In this document: positions 54,512 to 64,000 of the stretch, piece after piece | Numbering within the stretch: the stretch's first letter is position 1 | Layout of the letters: each line of letters starts with the position of its first letter | Assembly (NCBI RefSeq): GCF_963576675.1 | Contig: NC_088911.1 | Coordinates: 58,241,756-58,305,755, forward strand | DNA: 64,000 nucleotides | Source: Euphorbia lathyris | Taxonomy: Eukaryota; Streptophyta; Magnoliopsida; Malpighiales; Euphorbiaceae | Direction: 5' to 3' | Program-made: the position numbers and the translations under genes | The notes under the pieces: model-generated | Told to the model about the DNA's origin: nothing | Seen by the model: the letters and a program-made list of their open reading frames with translations, nothing else | The model's database searches: none

Positions 54512-55942
54512 TTACTTTATAAGTTCATTGAAAGCATCTAAGCATGCACCAGTGAAAACAAAATCAGCATCTTTCAAAAGCAACTGAGTTAACGGCCTAG
54601 CAATTTTGGAAAAATCTTTGACGAATCGCCTATAGAATCCTGCATGCCCCAGGAAGCTTCTAACTGCTTTGACATTACAGGGGGGAGGTAGTTTATCTAT
54701 TACTTCGATTTTAGCAGGGTCGACCTCTATCCCCCTTTCTGACACTCTATGCCCTAACACTATGCACTCTTTGACCATAAATTGACACTTCTCCCAGTTA
54801 AGAACTAGGCTAGTGTCCTCACAGCGTTGCAACATCAACTCTAGACTTTGTAGACAACTTTCAAAATTAGATCCAAATATGGAGAAATCGTCCATGAATA
54901 TTTCCATGAATTTCTCAACCATATCACTAAAAATCACTGTCATGCATCTTTGGAATGTGGCGGGTGCGTTGCACAGGCCAAATGGCATTCGTCTATATGC
55001 AAAAATCCCGTAAGGGCAAGTAAAAGTGGTCTTTTCCTGATCTTTCAGATCGACCGGTATTTGCATATAGCCCGAATAACCGTCTACAGTGCAATAGAAA
55101 CACTTACCTGACATTCGCTCTAGCATCTGATCGATGAATGGAAGTGGGAAGTGGTCTTTCCGTGTGGCGTCATTCAGCTTCCTGTAGTCTATGCACATAC
55201 GCCAACCAGTCACCTTCCTCATAGGGATTAGTTCATTTTTCTCATTTAACATCACTGTAGTTCCTCCTTTCTTAGGAACCACCTGCACAGGACTAACCCA
55301 AGGACTGTCAGAAATGGGAAAAATTATACCTGCATCCAAGAGCTTGATCACTTCAGCCTTCACCACTTCCTTCATTTTGGGGTTCAATCGTCGCTGCGGT
55401 TGAACAGTTGGTTTGATCTCGTCCTCCATGTAAATCCTATGGGTGCATACGGAGGGGTTAATTCCCTGTATGTCTGCCATCTGCCAACCAAAAGCGCCCT
55501 TGTGCGTGCGTAGAACTTCAATCAACTGTTCTTCCATATCCCTGGTCAGCTCAGAAGAAACAATTACAGGCAAAGACATAGGTGGTTGCAAAAATGCATA
55601 CTTAAGGTGAACAGGTAATGGTTTAAGGTCAAGGATCGGCGGTTCCTCAATGGAGGGTTTTGGAAGGGAACCAGAATTACTTACTAACTCCTCAACGTGT
55701 CGAATCCAGTAACACCTTTCTGCTTCCAACTCACTTAATTCAATAAGTTCGCTTTCTGGCACTGTGATCTCAGCAGGTGCTAGACTTTGTTCCTGATCTT
55801 CCTGGAAGACATCTTCGACAATAACATTGTTAGTACAAATAAAATTACAAGAAGAAGTGTCTACCGGATACTTTATTGATTTCACAACGCTGAATTCCAC
55901 TTTCTCATCGTGTAATCGAAGAAACAGCTTCCCTTCCTCCAC
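54512..55942 (-). pseudogene. Athila pol: reverse transcriptase
   Basis: 476 codons. RT blocks: SPWVSPVQVVPKKGG, GWRMCIDYRKLNDATRKDHF, MPFGLCNAPATFQRCM and EIFMDDFSIFGSNF, whose M-D-D is the catalytic pair, with C-VDGYSGY for the first aspartate. The last part is VRSFLGHAGFYRRFVKDFSKIARPL, the hinge to RNase H. It ends at a stop that follows a one-base shift. The frame also differs from the protease upstream. Confidence 0.85.
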
Positions 55943-56835
55943 GTCAATAAGTGTCCTCCCTGTGCTAGGAACGGTCTTCCCAAAATGATTGGCACCTGAT
56001 CATCCTCCTCAATGTCTAGAATTACAAAGTCTGCAGGGAAGATGAACTTGCCAACCTTCACGAGTAAGTCCTCGACAATTCCGGTTGGCCTCCATACTGA
56101 GCGATCTGCCAATTGAATGGTCACTGAAGTTGGACTCGGATCTCCCATTCCCAATTTCCTGTATACAGAAAGTGGCATCAAATTAATACTGGCACCCAGA
56201 TCACAAAGTGCATACTTGAAATGTGTACTACCTATGGTGCAAGGAATGCTGAAACTACCAGGATCCTTAGATTTTTTTGGCAGATTCGTGCTCAACATAG
56301 CAGAGCATTCCTGGCTCAACATTACAGTCTCATGGTCCCCTAACTTCCGTTTTTTTGTGATTAGATCTTTAAGGAATTTTCCATAAACAGGCATGTTTTC
56401 AAGTAGTTCAAGAAAGGGAAGATTAATTTCAATTTTCTTAAACACATTTAAATTTTTTGCATATTCCTTATCTAATTTAGTCTTGCGACTTGGATAGGGT
56501 AGGGGTACCTTAGTAGGCTGAACATTTGGGTCCGCAAATAGTTTAGGGTTAGGGACACTTACCTGAGCTGGAGCGGGGGCGGCTGGGGAGATTTTGACGG
56601 CGAGATGCGACTCAGAGGGGTTGTCTCGCCGAGACACTATAGTGTCTCGCCGAGACAACTCGGGCGATGTCGCATTTTCGTCGACCGAGTCTCCTAAGCC
56701 GCTTCTTACCTGATTGCCACTTCTAAGTTGGATGGCATGGACCCTTTCCTTCGGATTTTGCTCACTGTTTGGGGGTAGTTGTCCCACAGGACGTTCAGAG
56801 TTATTCCTTGCCATTTGCCCTAACTGTGCTTCCAC
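55882..56835 (-). pseudogene. Athila gag-pol: protease region
   Basis: 317 codons. CDLGASINLMP holds the aspartate of the retroviral-type protease (D-L-G-A), and VPIILGRPFLA the I-L-G-R-P-F block. The N-terminal half is a gag-pol linker with the palindromic DNA word encoding SRRDT and SRRDN. It overlaps the RT frame by 61 bases in another frame, so frameshift mutations separate them. Confidence 0.8.
56622..56657. repeat. Two palindromes in the Athila gag-pol coding region
   Basis: TGTCTCGCCGAGACA at 56622-56636 and 56643-56657 (plus strand), 21 bases apart. On the coding strand this is the same TGTCTCGGCGAGACA as in the LTR. Confidence 0.95.
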
Positions 56836-57026
56836 TGCTTCGTGTGAGCTTCATTCTGGACCATATGAGTTTCCATTCCTGAGACTCTCCCATCTATCGC
56901 TCCCAATACTTTTATCATGGCATCCACCTTATCTTCCAGGGTGTCTTTTTTCTTTTGGTATTGGTTCTGATTTTGCTGAGGTGGTGCTGAAGGGGTCCCT
57001 TGATTGGAATTCTGAAATCTGGGTGG

Positions 57027-57566
57027 TCACAAGGCTGCTTGGTTGTTGGACCAACTGAATCCCGGGTGATTTTGTCTCCAAGCGGGGTTGTAATTATTCT
57101 GATAAGGTCTATTATGCTTCATATAATTGACTTGATCTAGCACTATGGGGCATTCTGTGCTTCTGTGCTCTCCCACGCAGATTTCGCATTTGAAGACTAG
57201 CGCGGGCGCTGGTTCGGACTTTTTCATCTCAGCCAAGACAAGATCAAGCTTTTTTTCCAAAGCTGCTACCTGAGAGTCTGACTCTGATGTCCCTACCGAC
57301 TTTGATGACGGGGCCTCCACAGCAAATACACCACGTCTTGGGGTCGGCTTCTCTATCTGCCAGTGCGCACTACGCTCTGCTAGCTCCTTCACAAGGCTAT
57401 AAGCAACTGCCGCTGTCTTACTGAATAAATTACCACCTGCAGCTGCATCCAAAGAAGCTCTGTTAGCAGAAGAAATACCAGAGTAAAAGAGTTGTACCAA
57501 ATGGTGCTTTTCAAACCCATGATGTGGGCACTTTCGCAGGAGCTTTTGGAATCGTTCCCAAGCCAA
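57027..57566 (-). pseudogene. Athila gag, C-terminal part with zinc knuckle
   Basis: Continues the frame of the N-terminal part after one TAG (57588-57590). Contains a capsid-like segment (LRKCPHHGFEKHHLVQLFYSG), a leucine-rich region (VAALEKKLDLVLAEMKK) and the zinc knuckle CEICVGEHRSTEC (C-x2-C-x3-H-x4-C). Gag forms the particle and binds the RNA. Confidence 0.8.
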
Positions 57567-57587
57567 GTGTAGATTTTCACTCTCAAA

Positions 57588-58148
57588 CTATTTGAAATAA
57601 TTAATATCGCTCTTGAACTGTGTCGTCTTGGATGGCGGGAAATACTTGGCCAGAAATTCACTGACTGTGCTATCCCAATCCGCTAGGGATCCTGGTTCCA
57701 ATGAGGCTAGCCAATCTGCTGCTTCATCCTTCATAGAAAAACGAAATAATGTCATGTATACATCTTCAGTAGTAACATTATTATATTTGAAAGTGCTGCA
57801 ATAAAGGGTGAATTTATTCAAGTGGGCATTGGGATCCTCATGGTATTCTCCACCGAATTGTCCCGAATTTTGGATCATTTGGATCATCGCTGGTTTGATC
57901 TCAAAAGAAGCTGCTGCAATGGCAGGTTGCACTAAGCTAGAGGTAGTTGTAGGCCTCGTGGCCTTGAGAAGCTCCATGATAGAAGGTGGATTGGCCATCT
58001 CTTCCGGCTGAGGGATTTCCTCTTCAGGGGGGATGTCGATTTCTTCCACCCTAACCTGCTGTCTGCGTTCTTTCCTTAACCTGCGCGTAGTTTTATCAAT
58101 GTCAGGGTCAAAACGCAAAGGTGAATAACTTCGAGAACGTCGATGCAT
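57588..58148 (-). pseudogene. Athila gag, N-terminal part
   Basis: 186 codons from MHRRSRSYSPLRFDPDIDKT. SGQFGGEYHEDPNAHLNKF and LFRFSMKDEAADWLASLEPGSLADWDSTVSEFLAKYFPP are the retrotransposon-gag domain of Ty3/gypsy elements. A TAG ends it; the same frame continues in the C-terminal part, so one substitution separates the two. The start is 102 bases inside the right LTR border. Confidence 0.85.
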
Positions 58149-58225
58149 AAACTAAAAACAAAACAAAACAAAATAGCGTCAAGATCAAATTTCGATTTTT
58201 TTGACTTAATGTGCACTCGCGTGCC

Positions 58226-58243
58226 TCCCCGGCAACGGCGCCA
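58226..58243 (-). other. Primer-binding site, tRNA-Asp type
   Basis: TGGCGCCGTTGCCGGGGA on the minus strand, complementary to the 3' end of plant tRNA-Asp. Starts six bases from the LTR end. Confidence 0.92.
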
Positions 58244-58249
58244 AAAACT

Positions 58250-59648
58250 TGATGCTCCTTGGATATATAGCAAAATTAAGTTCAAGTATAAACCTATCGC
58301 AACAAGTAATAAAGTGTGCAAGCACATGTCGAACCCACAGGGAGACAGGATTGCAGAGCCACTAAGTCTAATCAAACGTCCAAATGTCAAGACAAATAGA
58401 ATTGGGATGGAATTGACATTAACTAAATATGCAATTAATTATAAAGAACTGAAAATTAATGCTAGGGATAACAATTGGTGAGATTAATGGATGAGAAATC
58501 TGGGATTTCGGATCCTTTGGTTGAATCATATATCTAGGTCGAGAGTTAAGAGTTGTTAAATCATGTCGGAATATAACGGCAACCATTCTAGAGAAGGTAT
58601 GAATGTGATCAGTATTCTAAAACCCCTATTCACATGTGTTCAAACAATAGCTTGGTTAGGCAATATGTTCTACAACATGTAAAGCATTACTAAGTCCTGT
58701 TTGGTTGAACTCTAAGCCGTAGCCCGAGTAAGAACCGCACTCCTAGTTTCCTAGCGAGGTCTGACTGTATGGGTTCAGTATAGATTCTCTCCTTTCGGTC
58801 TCGAATCTATCTAAAATTCTATTTCCTTTCGGATCAAGACATTAAGTACAGACAATCAGATTACAGTTGACAATCAAATCATACCCTAACTCTAAACCCA
58901 AATATAATCATTCACACCAAATTCACCTCCATCCCAGATCGGATGGAGATTAGCTCATAGATATGTAAATCAACACAATCATAATGATAAAGATGAAATC
59001 CATAAATATATATTGAAAATCAATAGAAGAGTACTAAGGAGAAGAAAACTAGACTGTCACTCTAGTGATCGTCGATGAATCCTCGATTGAAAGTCGCCAG
59101 AAAATGGAATGAGAGTAATTGAAAATCCCAATTGTTATAAATGAGCCAAAGCCTAGCTTCTAAAATGTGGTTTGCTATAACAATGGCTGCTTAAAAATGT
59201 TTCAGAAAAGAACATGATGATAAATAAAAACCTAATTCCCTTTTATAGTCACAACAAGAGCTACAAGGGCAAAAAGGTAAATTACAGGAATAAAGAATGG
59301 ATATTTCCAGGTCTTCATAGGGGCAATTTAGCAAAAAGAGCTGGACTTGCGTTGCTGGTTCGCGTTCTGTCTCGGCGAGACAGTGGCTGTCTCGGCGAGA
59401 CAGTAGTTGTCTCGATGAGACAGCATGTGGCCGGGTCCGCTTCAGCTCCTCGTTCTCTCGATTGATGCCTGATTGCTTCCTAGAGCTCCGAGGAAGTCCA
59501 AAAAGTCTTGAAAGACACTAATCATGCCATAAGGTAAAGGAAACATAAAACCGACCTAAAACACAAAAACAATAAACAAAAACAGTTGAAAATAACTAAG
59601 AACAGTGAATGAAATGCACCTAAACATCTATGAAATATGGAAATATCA
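58250..59648 (-). repeat. 5' LTR of the Athila element
   Basis: 1399 bp; starts TGATGCTCCTTGG and ends GAAATATCA on the plus strand. Nearly identical to the left LTR. Its palindrome array has only three units, of which the last reads TCTCGATGAGACA. Confidence 0.93.
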
Positions 59649-59653
59649 ATGGG

Positions 59654-60245
59654 CCATCTTCTGATTCTGACCCATGGAGGTACTTGAAATTTCCCCTACA
59701 TGACTAGGAGGTTTACAGAACTCATGGATGCAGTTGGTTTTGTCTTGGTCACCAGATTTACGAAGAATTGCTCCTTCGTTTTACAACTTGAGTAGTGAGG
59801 CAAGGTAAGCGGGGTTGATGAGGATATCCTTCCCCGAGACCTTGGTGAGGATATAGTCTCGGTTATCATCCGCGACCTTTAGGTTAGCGTAAAATTCCTT
59901 AACCATCTCTGGGTAAGTAGCGTCGCAAATTGAGAATAGCTCAGTCCAGCCGTTGTTCTTGATCCAGTCACAAAAGGGTTGCTCAGCCTCCACAAAACCC
60001 CTTGAAAACCAACGAGAGTGGTCAACCTTATACCCCCTCATGCTCTCGTAAACTTGAGAGTAGGTGTGTTCCACGATCTTCTTGCCTTTGTCCTTTTACT
60101 GTTTTCCCTTCGAAGAGGCAGCTTGGTCAGCTTTGGTGTGCTTGCTCGGCGTAGTGACCTTAGAGTGGTCACACTGGGCAGGGGATGAAGGATTTTCATC
60201 GGAGCGATTAACGGCACCGGAGACATTCTGAGAATCGTTCATCAT
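59654..60245 (-). pseudogene. Copia Y env-like ORF, N-terminal part
   Basis: Starts MMNDSQNVSGAV at 60245, like MSGDSQNIS of copia X. A stop occurs after SSKGKQ (60096-60098) and another after SLLKL (near 59778). Between them are VEAEQPFCDWIKNNGWTEL and EFYANLKVADDNRDYILTKV, the conserved first block of the family. It is cut by the Athila insertion in a conserved M-A-H/Y-I-L-T-N stretch, and resumes at 46644. Confidence 0.8.
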
Positions 60246-60711
60246 GATTCTTAGAGAAGTTTGAGAAGTTTGGGAGATTTTAGAGAGAATATGAGAATAC
60301 CAGAAATTTCTAAGCGTAAAGGAATAGAGGTGGGAAATCATCCACTATTTATAGAGGTGTCGAATTGATCCTAAGCGTTGAGGTGGCCGTTTGACCTCGA
60401 GATACTCAATCGACAAATATTCTGGCATTTATGACACATTCGGCGCATGGGTTTTATAATCATTATGCTTACGTCATCCTAGGTGGCTATTAATTCGCGT
60501 GTTATGCATTAAAGTTTGCAACGGATCTTTACTCAGTGTTTAAGAATTTCGAACGTTTAAAGTTCTGAGTAGACAGTGTTACGTAAAGGAATAATTCTCA
60601 TGCCTAGTTGCTCAGCTTAAGATAAACACTCAGCATGTGAAAGTTATTGATTTAGCATAAATCATTCAGCATGGTAATTCACTCAGCATGCATACATTCT
60701 ATACTTGGAAT
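60246..60711 (-). other. Copia Y spacer between pol and extra ORF
   Basis: No gene. CTATAAATAGTGG on the minus strand (60343-60355), about 100 bases above the extra ORF, is a possible TATA box shared in place with copia X. Confidence 0.6.
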
Positions 60712-62142
60712 TTATTGAAGAGGATTAAACATACCAATGGCTTCTCTAAGTATGTTAAATTGCTCACGAGCCAGTGGCTTTATGAAGATATCAGCAAGCT
60801 GCTCATCCGTTGGGACATATGTCAGCTTGATCTCTCCCTTGAGTACATGATCTCTAATGAAGTGATGTCTTATGCTGACATGCTTCATCCTGCTGTGCTG
60901 GATTGGGTTCTTTGATAAGTCAATGGCACTTTTGTTGTCACATTTGACTTCAATTGTTTTAGTTCGAACGCCATAATCTTCAAGTTGTTGCTTAATCCAT
61001 AGGACTTGAGCAACACAGCTTCCAGCAGCAACGTACTCAGCTTCAGTGGTTGACAGGGCTAATGATGCCTGCTTCTTGCTGAACCAGAACACAAGACAGC
61101 TCCCAAGGAAGTGGCATCCTCCTGAGGTGCTTTTTCGTTCAAGCTTGTCTCGTCCGTAGTCAGCGTCAGTGTATCCAATGAGTGTGAAATCATGAGTATT
61201 GGGATACCACAAACCTGCATTCACTGAGCCTTGCAAATATCTAAGGATTCTTTTTACAACTATGTAATGAGATTCCTTAGGATTAGATTGATATCTAGCA
61301 CAATAACATACCGAGAACTGAATGTCCAGCCTACTAGCAATTAAGTAAAGTAGAGAACCAATCATACCTTGGTACAATCTGCTGTCTACTGACTTACCAT
61401 TTTCATCAGCGCAGAGGACTGTGTCAATGCCCATTGGGGTAGATATTGACTTACGATTCTCAAGTTCATACTTCTTCAATATCTCCTTAGCATACTTAGT
61501 TTGACTGATGAAGATGTCGTTTTTCCCTTGTTTGATTTGAAGTCCAGGGAAGAAATTGAGTTCTCCCATCATTGACATTTCAAACTCAGTCTGCATATGC
61601 TTACTAAATTCCTTGCACATTGACTCGTTAGTGGCACCAAAAATAATGTCATCAACATATATTTGAGCCAGCAGGGTATCTTTACCATTCCTCTTAATGA
61701 ATAAGGTTGTATCAGCTTTACCTCTGACATAATTTCTAGTCAGCAGGAAACTGGTCAGCCTCTCATACCAAGCACGTGGTGCTTGCTTGAGACCATACAG
61801 AGCCTTTTTGAGCTTATAAACGTGGTTTGGGAATTTAGGATCCTCAAATCCTAGAGGCTGATTAACATAAACTTCCTCGTTTATAACTCCATTAAGGAAT
61901 GCACTCTTAACATCCATTTGAAACAATTTAAAGTTCATATAGCTTGCATATGCACATAAAATTCTAATAGCCTTTAGCCTTGCCACTGGGGCAAAGGTCT
62001 CACCATAGTCAATACCTTCTTGCTGACTGTAGCCCTGAGCTACAAGTCTTGCTTTGTTTCTGACCACGTTCCCTTGTTCATCCAGCTTGTTGCGGAAGAC
62101 CCATCTTGTTCCAATGGTCTTCTGGCTTTTTGGTTTTGGCAC
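60712..62142 (-). pseudogene. Copia Y pol: reverse transcriptase and RNase H
   Basis: 476 codons without a stop. [46 protein letters not shown] (first D), [11 protein letters not shown] and [10 protein letters not shown] (catalytic pair), then [11 protein letters not shown]. RNase [44 protein letters not shown], and the end [22 protein letters not shown]. All catalytic acids are present. An upstream TGA (near 62149) in the same frame separates it from the linker, so the polyprotein is broken though this segment is intact. Confidence 0.85.
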
Positions 62143-62148
62143 TAAGTC

Positions 62149-62538
62149 TCATACTTCATTTCTCCTGAACTGATCAAGTTCTTCTTGCATTGCATTCATC
62201 CAGAACTCATCATACTCAGCTTCAGCGAAATTCTTTGGTTCCTGGATTGAGACGAATGCTACGTTGCTGAGGTATCTCCTGAGTTGATTCCTCGTCATCA
62301 GGGTATTCTCAGCGGCATCAAGAATGGCACTCTCTGAGTGACCTCTTGGTATTCTGATCTCTTTTGGTAGATTGATGTCTTGTGCTAGTTGTGTTTCAAT
62401 AATCTCTGCAGGAGTAGATTGGTCAGTGAAAATAATTTGAGTTTCACTTTTACCTTTGGTCAGCCCTTGAGGCAATGACTCAACGGCTGTTTCTTGGTCA
62501 GCGGGAGCTGAGTGTGGATCATCCTCAGTCAGCTGCAT
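62149..62538 (-). pseudogene. Copia Y pol: linker before the RT
   Basis: 129 codons, in the RT frame, ending in a TGA where the neighbours keep tryptophan. Ends with FAEAEYDEFWMNAMQEELDQF, the N-terminal start of copia RT. The first part is acidic linker between integrase and RT. Confidence 0.75.
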
Positions 62539-62852
62539 GTCTCTTCCTGCAGTGTTAGTTTCATCAAACTCAACGTGTACTGACTCTTCTAAGACCTGAG
62601 TTCGTTTATTGAAAACTCTGTATGCTTTGCTGTTTGTTGAGTAGCCTAAAAAGATAGCTTCATCAGCTTTTGAGTCAAACTTAGCTAGGCTGTCTTTGGT
62701 ATTTAAGATAAAACATTTACAACTAAAGGCACGAAAGTATCCAATGTTGGGCTTTCGTCCTTTCCAAAGTTCGTAGGGGTCTTCTTTAGTATAGGTCTAA
62801 CTAGAGCCCTATTAAGTATGTAGCACGTTGTGTTAACAGCTTCTCCCCAAAA
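62539..62852 (-). pseudogene. Copia Y integrase C-terminal region, frameshifted
   Basis: After a stop at 62853 the reading continues with FWGEAVNTTCYILNRALVRP, then the frame shifts near 62790. Words such as IFLGYSTN and AYRVFNKRT are visible in another frame, which is the GKGYSTNSKAYRVFN-type segment of copia integrases. Confidence 0.7.
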
Positions 62853-63356
62853 TTACTTTGGAAGCCTATGCTCACTCAACATTGTCCTAGCTATTTCAAC
62901 CAAGGTTCTGTTTTTCCTTTCAACAACCCCATTTTGTTGAGGCGTTCTAGGAGCAGAAAAATTATGGTCAATGCCGTTGGCTTCACAGAATTCAACAAAC
63001 TGTTGGTTCTTGAATTCTCCACCATTATCACTACGGATGTGAGCTAACTTAAGTTCTTTATCATTTTCAAGTTTTCTTACTAAATTTGAAAACGGCTCAA
63101 AGGTTTCATCCTTGCTACTCAGCAAGATGATCCAAGTGTACTGAGAAAAGTCATCTACAATGACCAAGGAAAATCTTCTTCCACCCAAGCTCAGCGGCTG
63201 GACTGGACCGAAGAGATCCAAGTGTAGTAACTCTAATGGACGCTTAGTTGAGACAATGTTTTTACTATGAAAAGATTGTTTGGTTTGTTTTCCAGCTTGA
63301 CAAGCATGGCATAATTGATCTTTTTCAAACTTAAGTTCTGGCAGTCCCTCAACCAA
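62853..63356 (-). pseudogene. Copia Y integrase core
   Basis: 167 codons. CHACQAGKQTKQSFH ends the zinc-binding site. ELLHLDLFGPV (first catalytic D), IRSDNGGEFKN (second D) and PRTPQQNGVVERKNRT (catalytic E). It inserts the cDNA into chromosomes. One TAA at 63357 separates it from the protease part in the same frame, another stop at 62853 follows. Confidence 0.85.
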
Positions 63357-63839
63357 TTACTTTCTTGCTAATTTGGCCAGAAGGTCCATGCTTACATGAC
63401 CAAGTCTCCTGTGCCATAGCCAGGAATTTTCTTCCTTTGACACTAAGCATACAGTTTTTGAAAACTTCTTTTCTAAGTTCAGCATAAAGACATTGTCAAT
63501 ACGAGGGGCGGTTAAAATCAACTCATTTGTTTTACCCTCGAATATTTTACATCCAGTGTCATCAAATATAACTTTTCTCCCATTGCCACATAGCTGAGCT
63601 ACACTGAGTAAGTTATATTTGAGTCCGCTGACTAGGGAGACTGACTCAATAATAGGATTACCATCGACGGTTCCTGACCCTACTATCTTACCCTTTTTTT
63701 TGTCTCCAAAACTTACGCTTCCTCCTTGTTTACGCACAAATGTGATGAACTGAGTTTCATCACCAGTCATATGCCTCGAGCATGCGCTGTCAATGTACCA
63801 CATCTTTGACTTCTCAGCACACCTCAGGCTTACCAGCAA
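63357..63839 (-). pseudogene. Copia Y protease and integrase N-terminus
   Basis: 160 codons. KMWYIDSACSRHMTGD is the copia protease site with the D-S-A form. NSWLWHRRLGHVSMDLLAKLA is the integrase N-terminal H-H part. The frame ends in a TAA and continues directly as the integrase core. Confidence 0.85.
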
Positions 63840-64000
63840 TATAGCTAGTTGCTTTTAGGTACCCAATTCTTTTTGGGTCCTTGTTTGTTAGGTTCAATAG
63901 GTAAAGCATCATATTTCATTTTATGAAGACACACTTGGACAGTGTGTCCATTCTTTCCACAGAAGTCACAGCTGACCTTCCGTTTAAGATATCTCACTGG
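63840..64000 (-). pseudogene. Copia Y gag end with zinc knuckle, cut by window edge
   Basis: Near 63970-63930 CDFCGKNGHTVQVC gives a C-x2-C-x4-H-x4-C zinc knuckle. The frame then runs to a stop near 63858, and the protease begins in another frame. The upstream part is outside the window. Confidence 0.7.

Larger units (their letters stand above)
46645..59653 (-). mobile_element. Athila-type Ty3/gypsy element, complete structure
   Basis: The element proper is 46650-59648 (12999 bp including an RTE insertion). Both sides have ATGGG (46645-46649 and 59649-59653). LTRs of 1458 and 1399 bp begin TGATGCTCCTTGG and end GAAATATCA. The primer-binding site next to the right LTR and the polypurine tract next to the left one give minus orientation. 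Gene order: gag, protease, RT, RNase H, integrase, then an extra ORF, which with the tRNA-Asp primer site is the Athila pattern. Gag-pol has one in-frame stop and frameshifts. By eye the LTRs differ at only about a dozen places apart from a repeat-number difference, so the insertion looks recent. Confidence 0.92.
44986..64000 (-). mobile_element. Copia Y, SIRE-like copia element, interrupted and chimeric
   Basis: Enters from the right edge with the gag zinc knuckle, then protease, integrase, RT and RNase H (63839-60712), a spacer, and the extra ORF (60245-59654). The ORF is interrupted by the Athila element (46650-59648) and resumes at 46644, ending at 44985 in copia X. The 5' LTR lies outside the window; its own 3' LTR is lost and that of copia X follows instead. 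Pol has a few stops and one frameshift. Confidence 0.88.

Overview
The window is nuclear DNA of a eudicot plant, species not determined. It is AT-rich. Its only complete ordinary host gene is an intronless SPARK-type receptor-like kinase close to Arabidopsis RKF3 (34520-36463, minus strand). Nearly everything else is transposable-element DNA, much of it nested, and of families typical of plants: Ty1/copia with an extra ORF after pol, Athila-type Ty3/gypsy with a tRNA-Asp primer site, L1 and RTE LINEs, a tRNA-derived SINE, hAT, Mutator-like (MULE) elements and MITEs.

Layout. 1-4649: AT-rich DNA with two MITEs, a short tandem repeat and a probable decayed LTR. 4650-about 11940: a dead L1 LINE on the minus strand, broken by a solo copia LTR (6041-7312) and by a small copia element that keeps only a gag-like zinc knuckle (9722-11434). 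11941-17830: decayed gypsy and copia remnants on the plus strand, a 951-bp MULE (14723-15673) with a core of repeated palindromes, and a weak SINE remnant. About 17870-29555: a decayed copia element (copia-1, minus) with an unidentified 1.6-kb insertion, a solo LTR that carries a LINE fragment, and a Pack-MULE (27046-28719) that captured part of an AT-hook AHL gene and was itself hit by a SINE. 29832-33617: a foldback MITE split by a nearly intact hAT transposon (29961-33575) with perfect 8-bp target duplications and a four-exon transposase gene. 34520-36463: the kinase gene, with a third MULE (36705-37662) inserted 242 bp above its start codon. 37672-39484: no gene seen. 39490-64000: two related copia elements on the minus strand (X and Y) joined at a short shared sequence near 44985. 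Y is interrupted by a complete 13.0-kb Athila element (46650-59648, target duplication ATGGG), and that element carries an RTE LINE with an intact reverse-transcriptase ORF.

How the parts relate. Insertion order can be read from the nesting: copia Y, then Athila, then RTE; copia-1, then Pack-MULE, then SINE; foldback MITE, then hAT. Most retroelement genes carry stops or frameshifts and are annotated as pseudogenes. The open frames that look usable are the kinase, the hAT transposase (short of an acidic tail cut off by one stop), the RTE RT domain, the Athila RNase H/integrase segment and the copia Y RT/RNase H segment.

The most unusual signal is the recurrent use of short palindromes in arrays. 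A 15-nt imperfect palindrome, TGTCTCGGCGAGACA, occurs about sixteen times inside the one Athila element, in both LTRs, in the gag-pol coding region and in the spacer before the extra ORF, mostly with a 20-21 bp period. Two of the three MULEs have cores made of unrelated palindrome arrays next to purine-rich tracts. All comparisons were made by eye; no alignment or database search was run.
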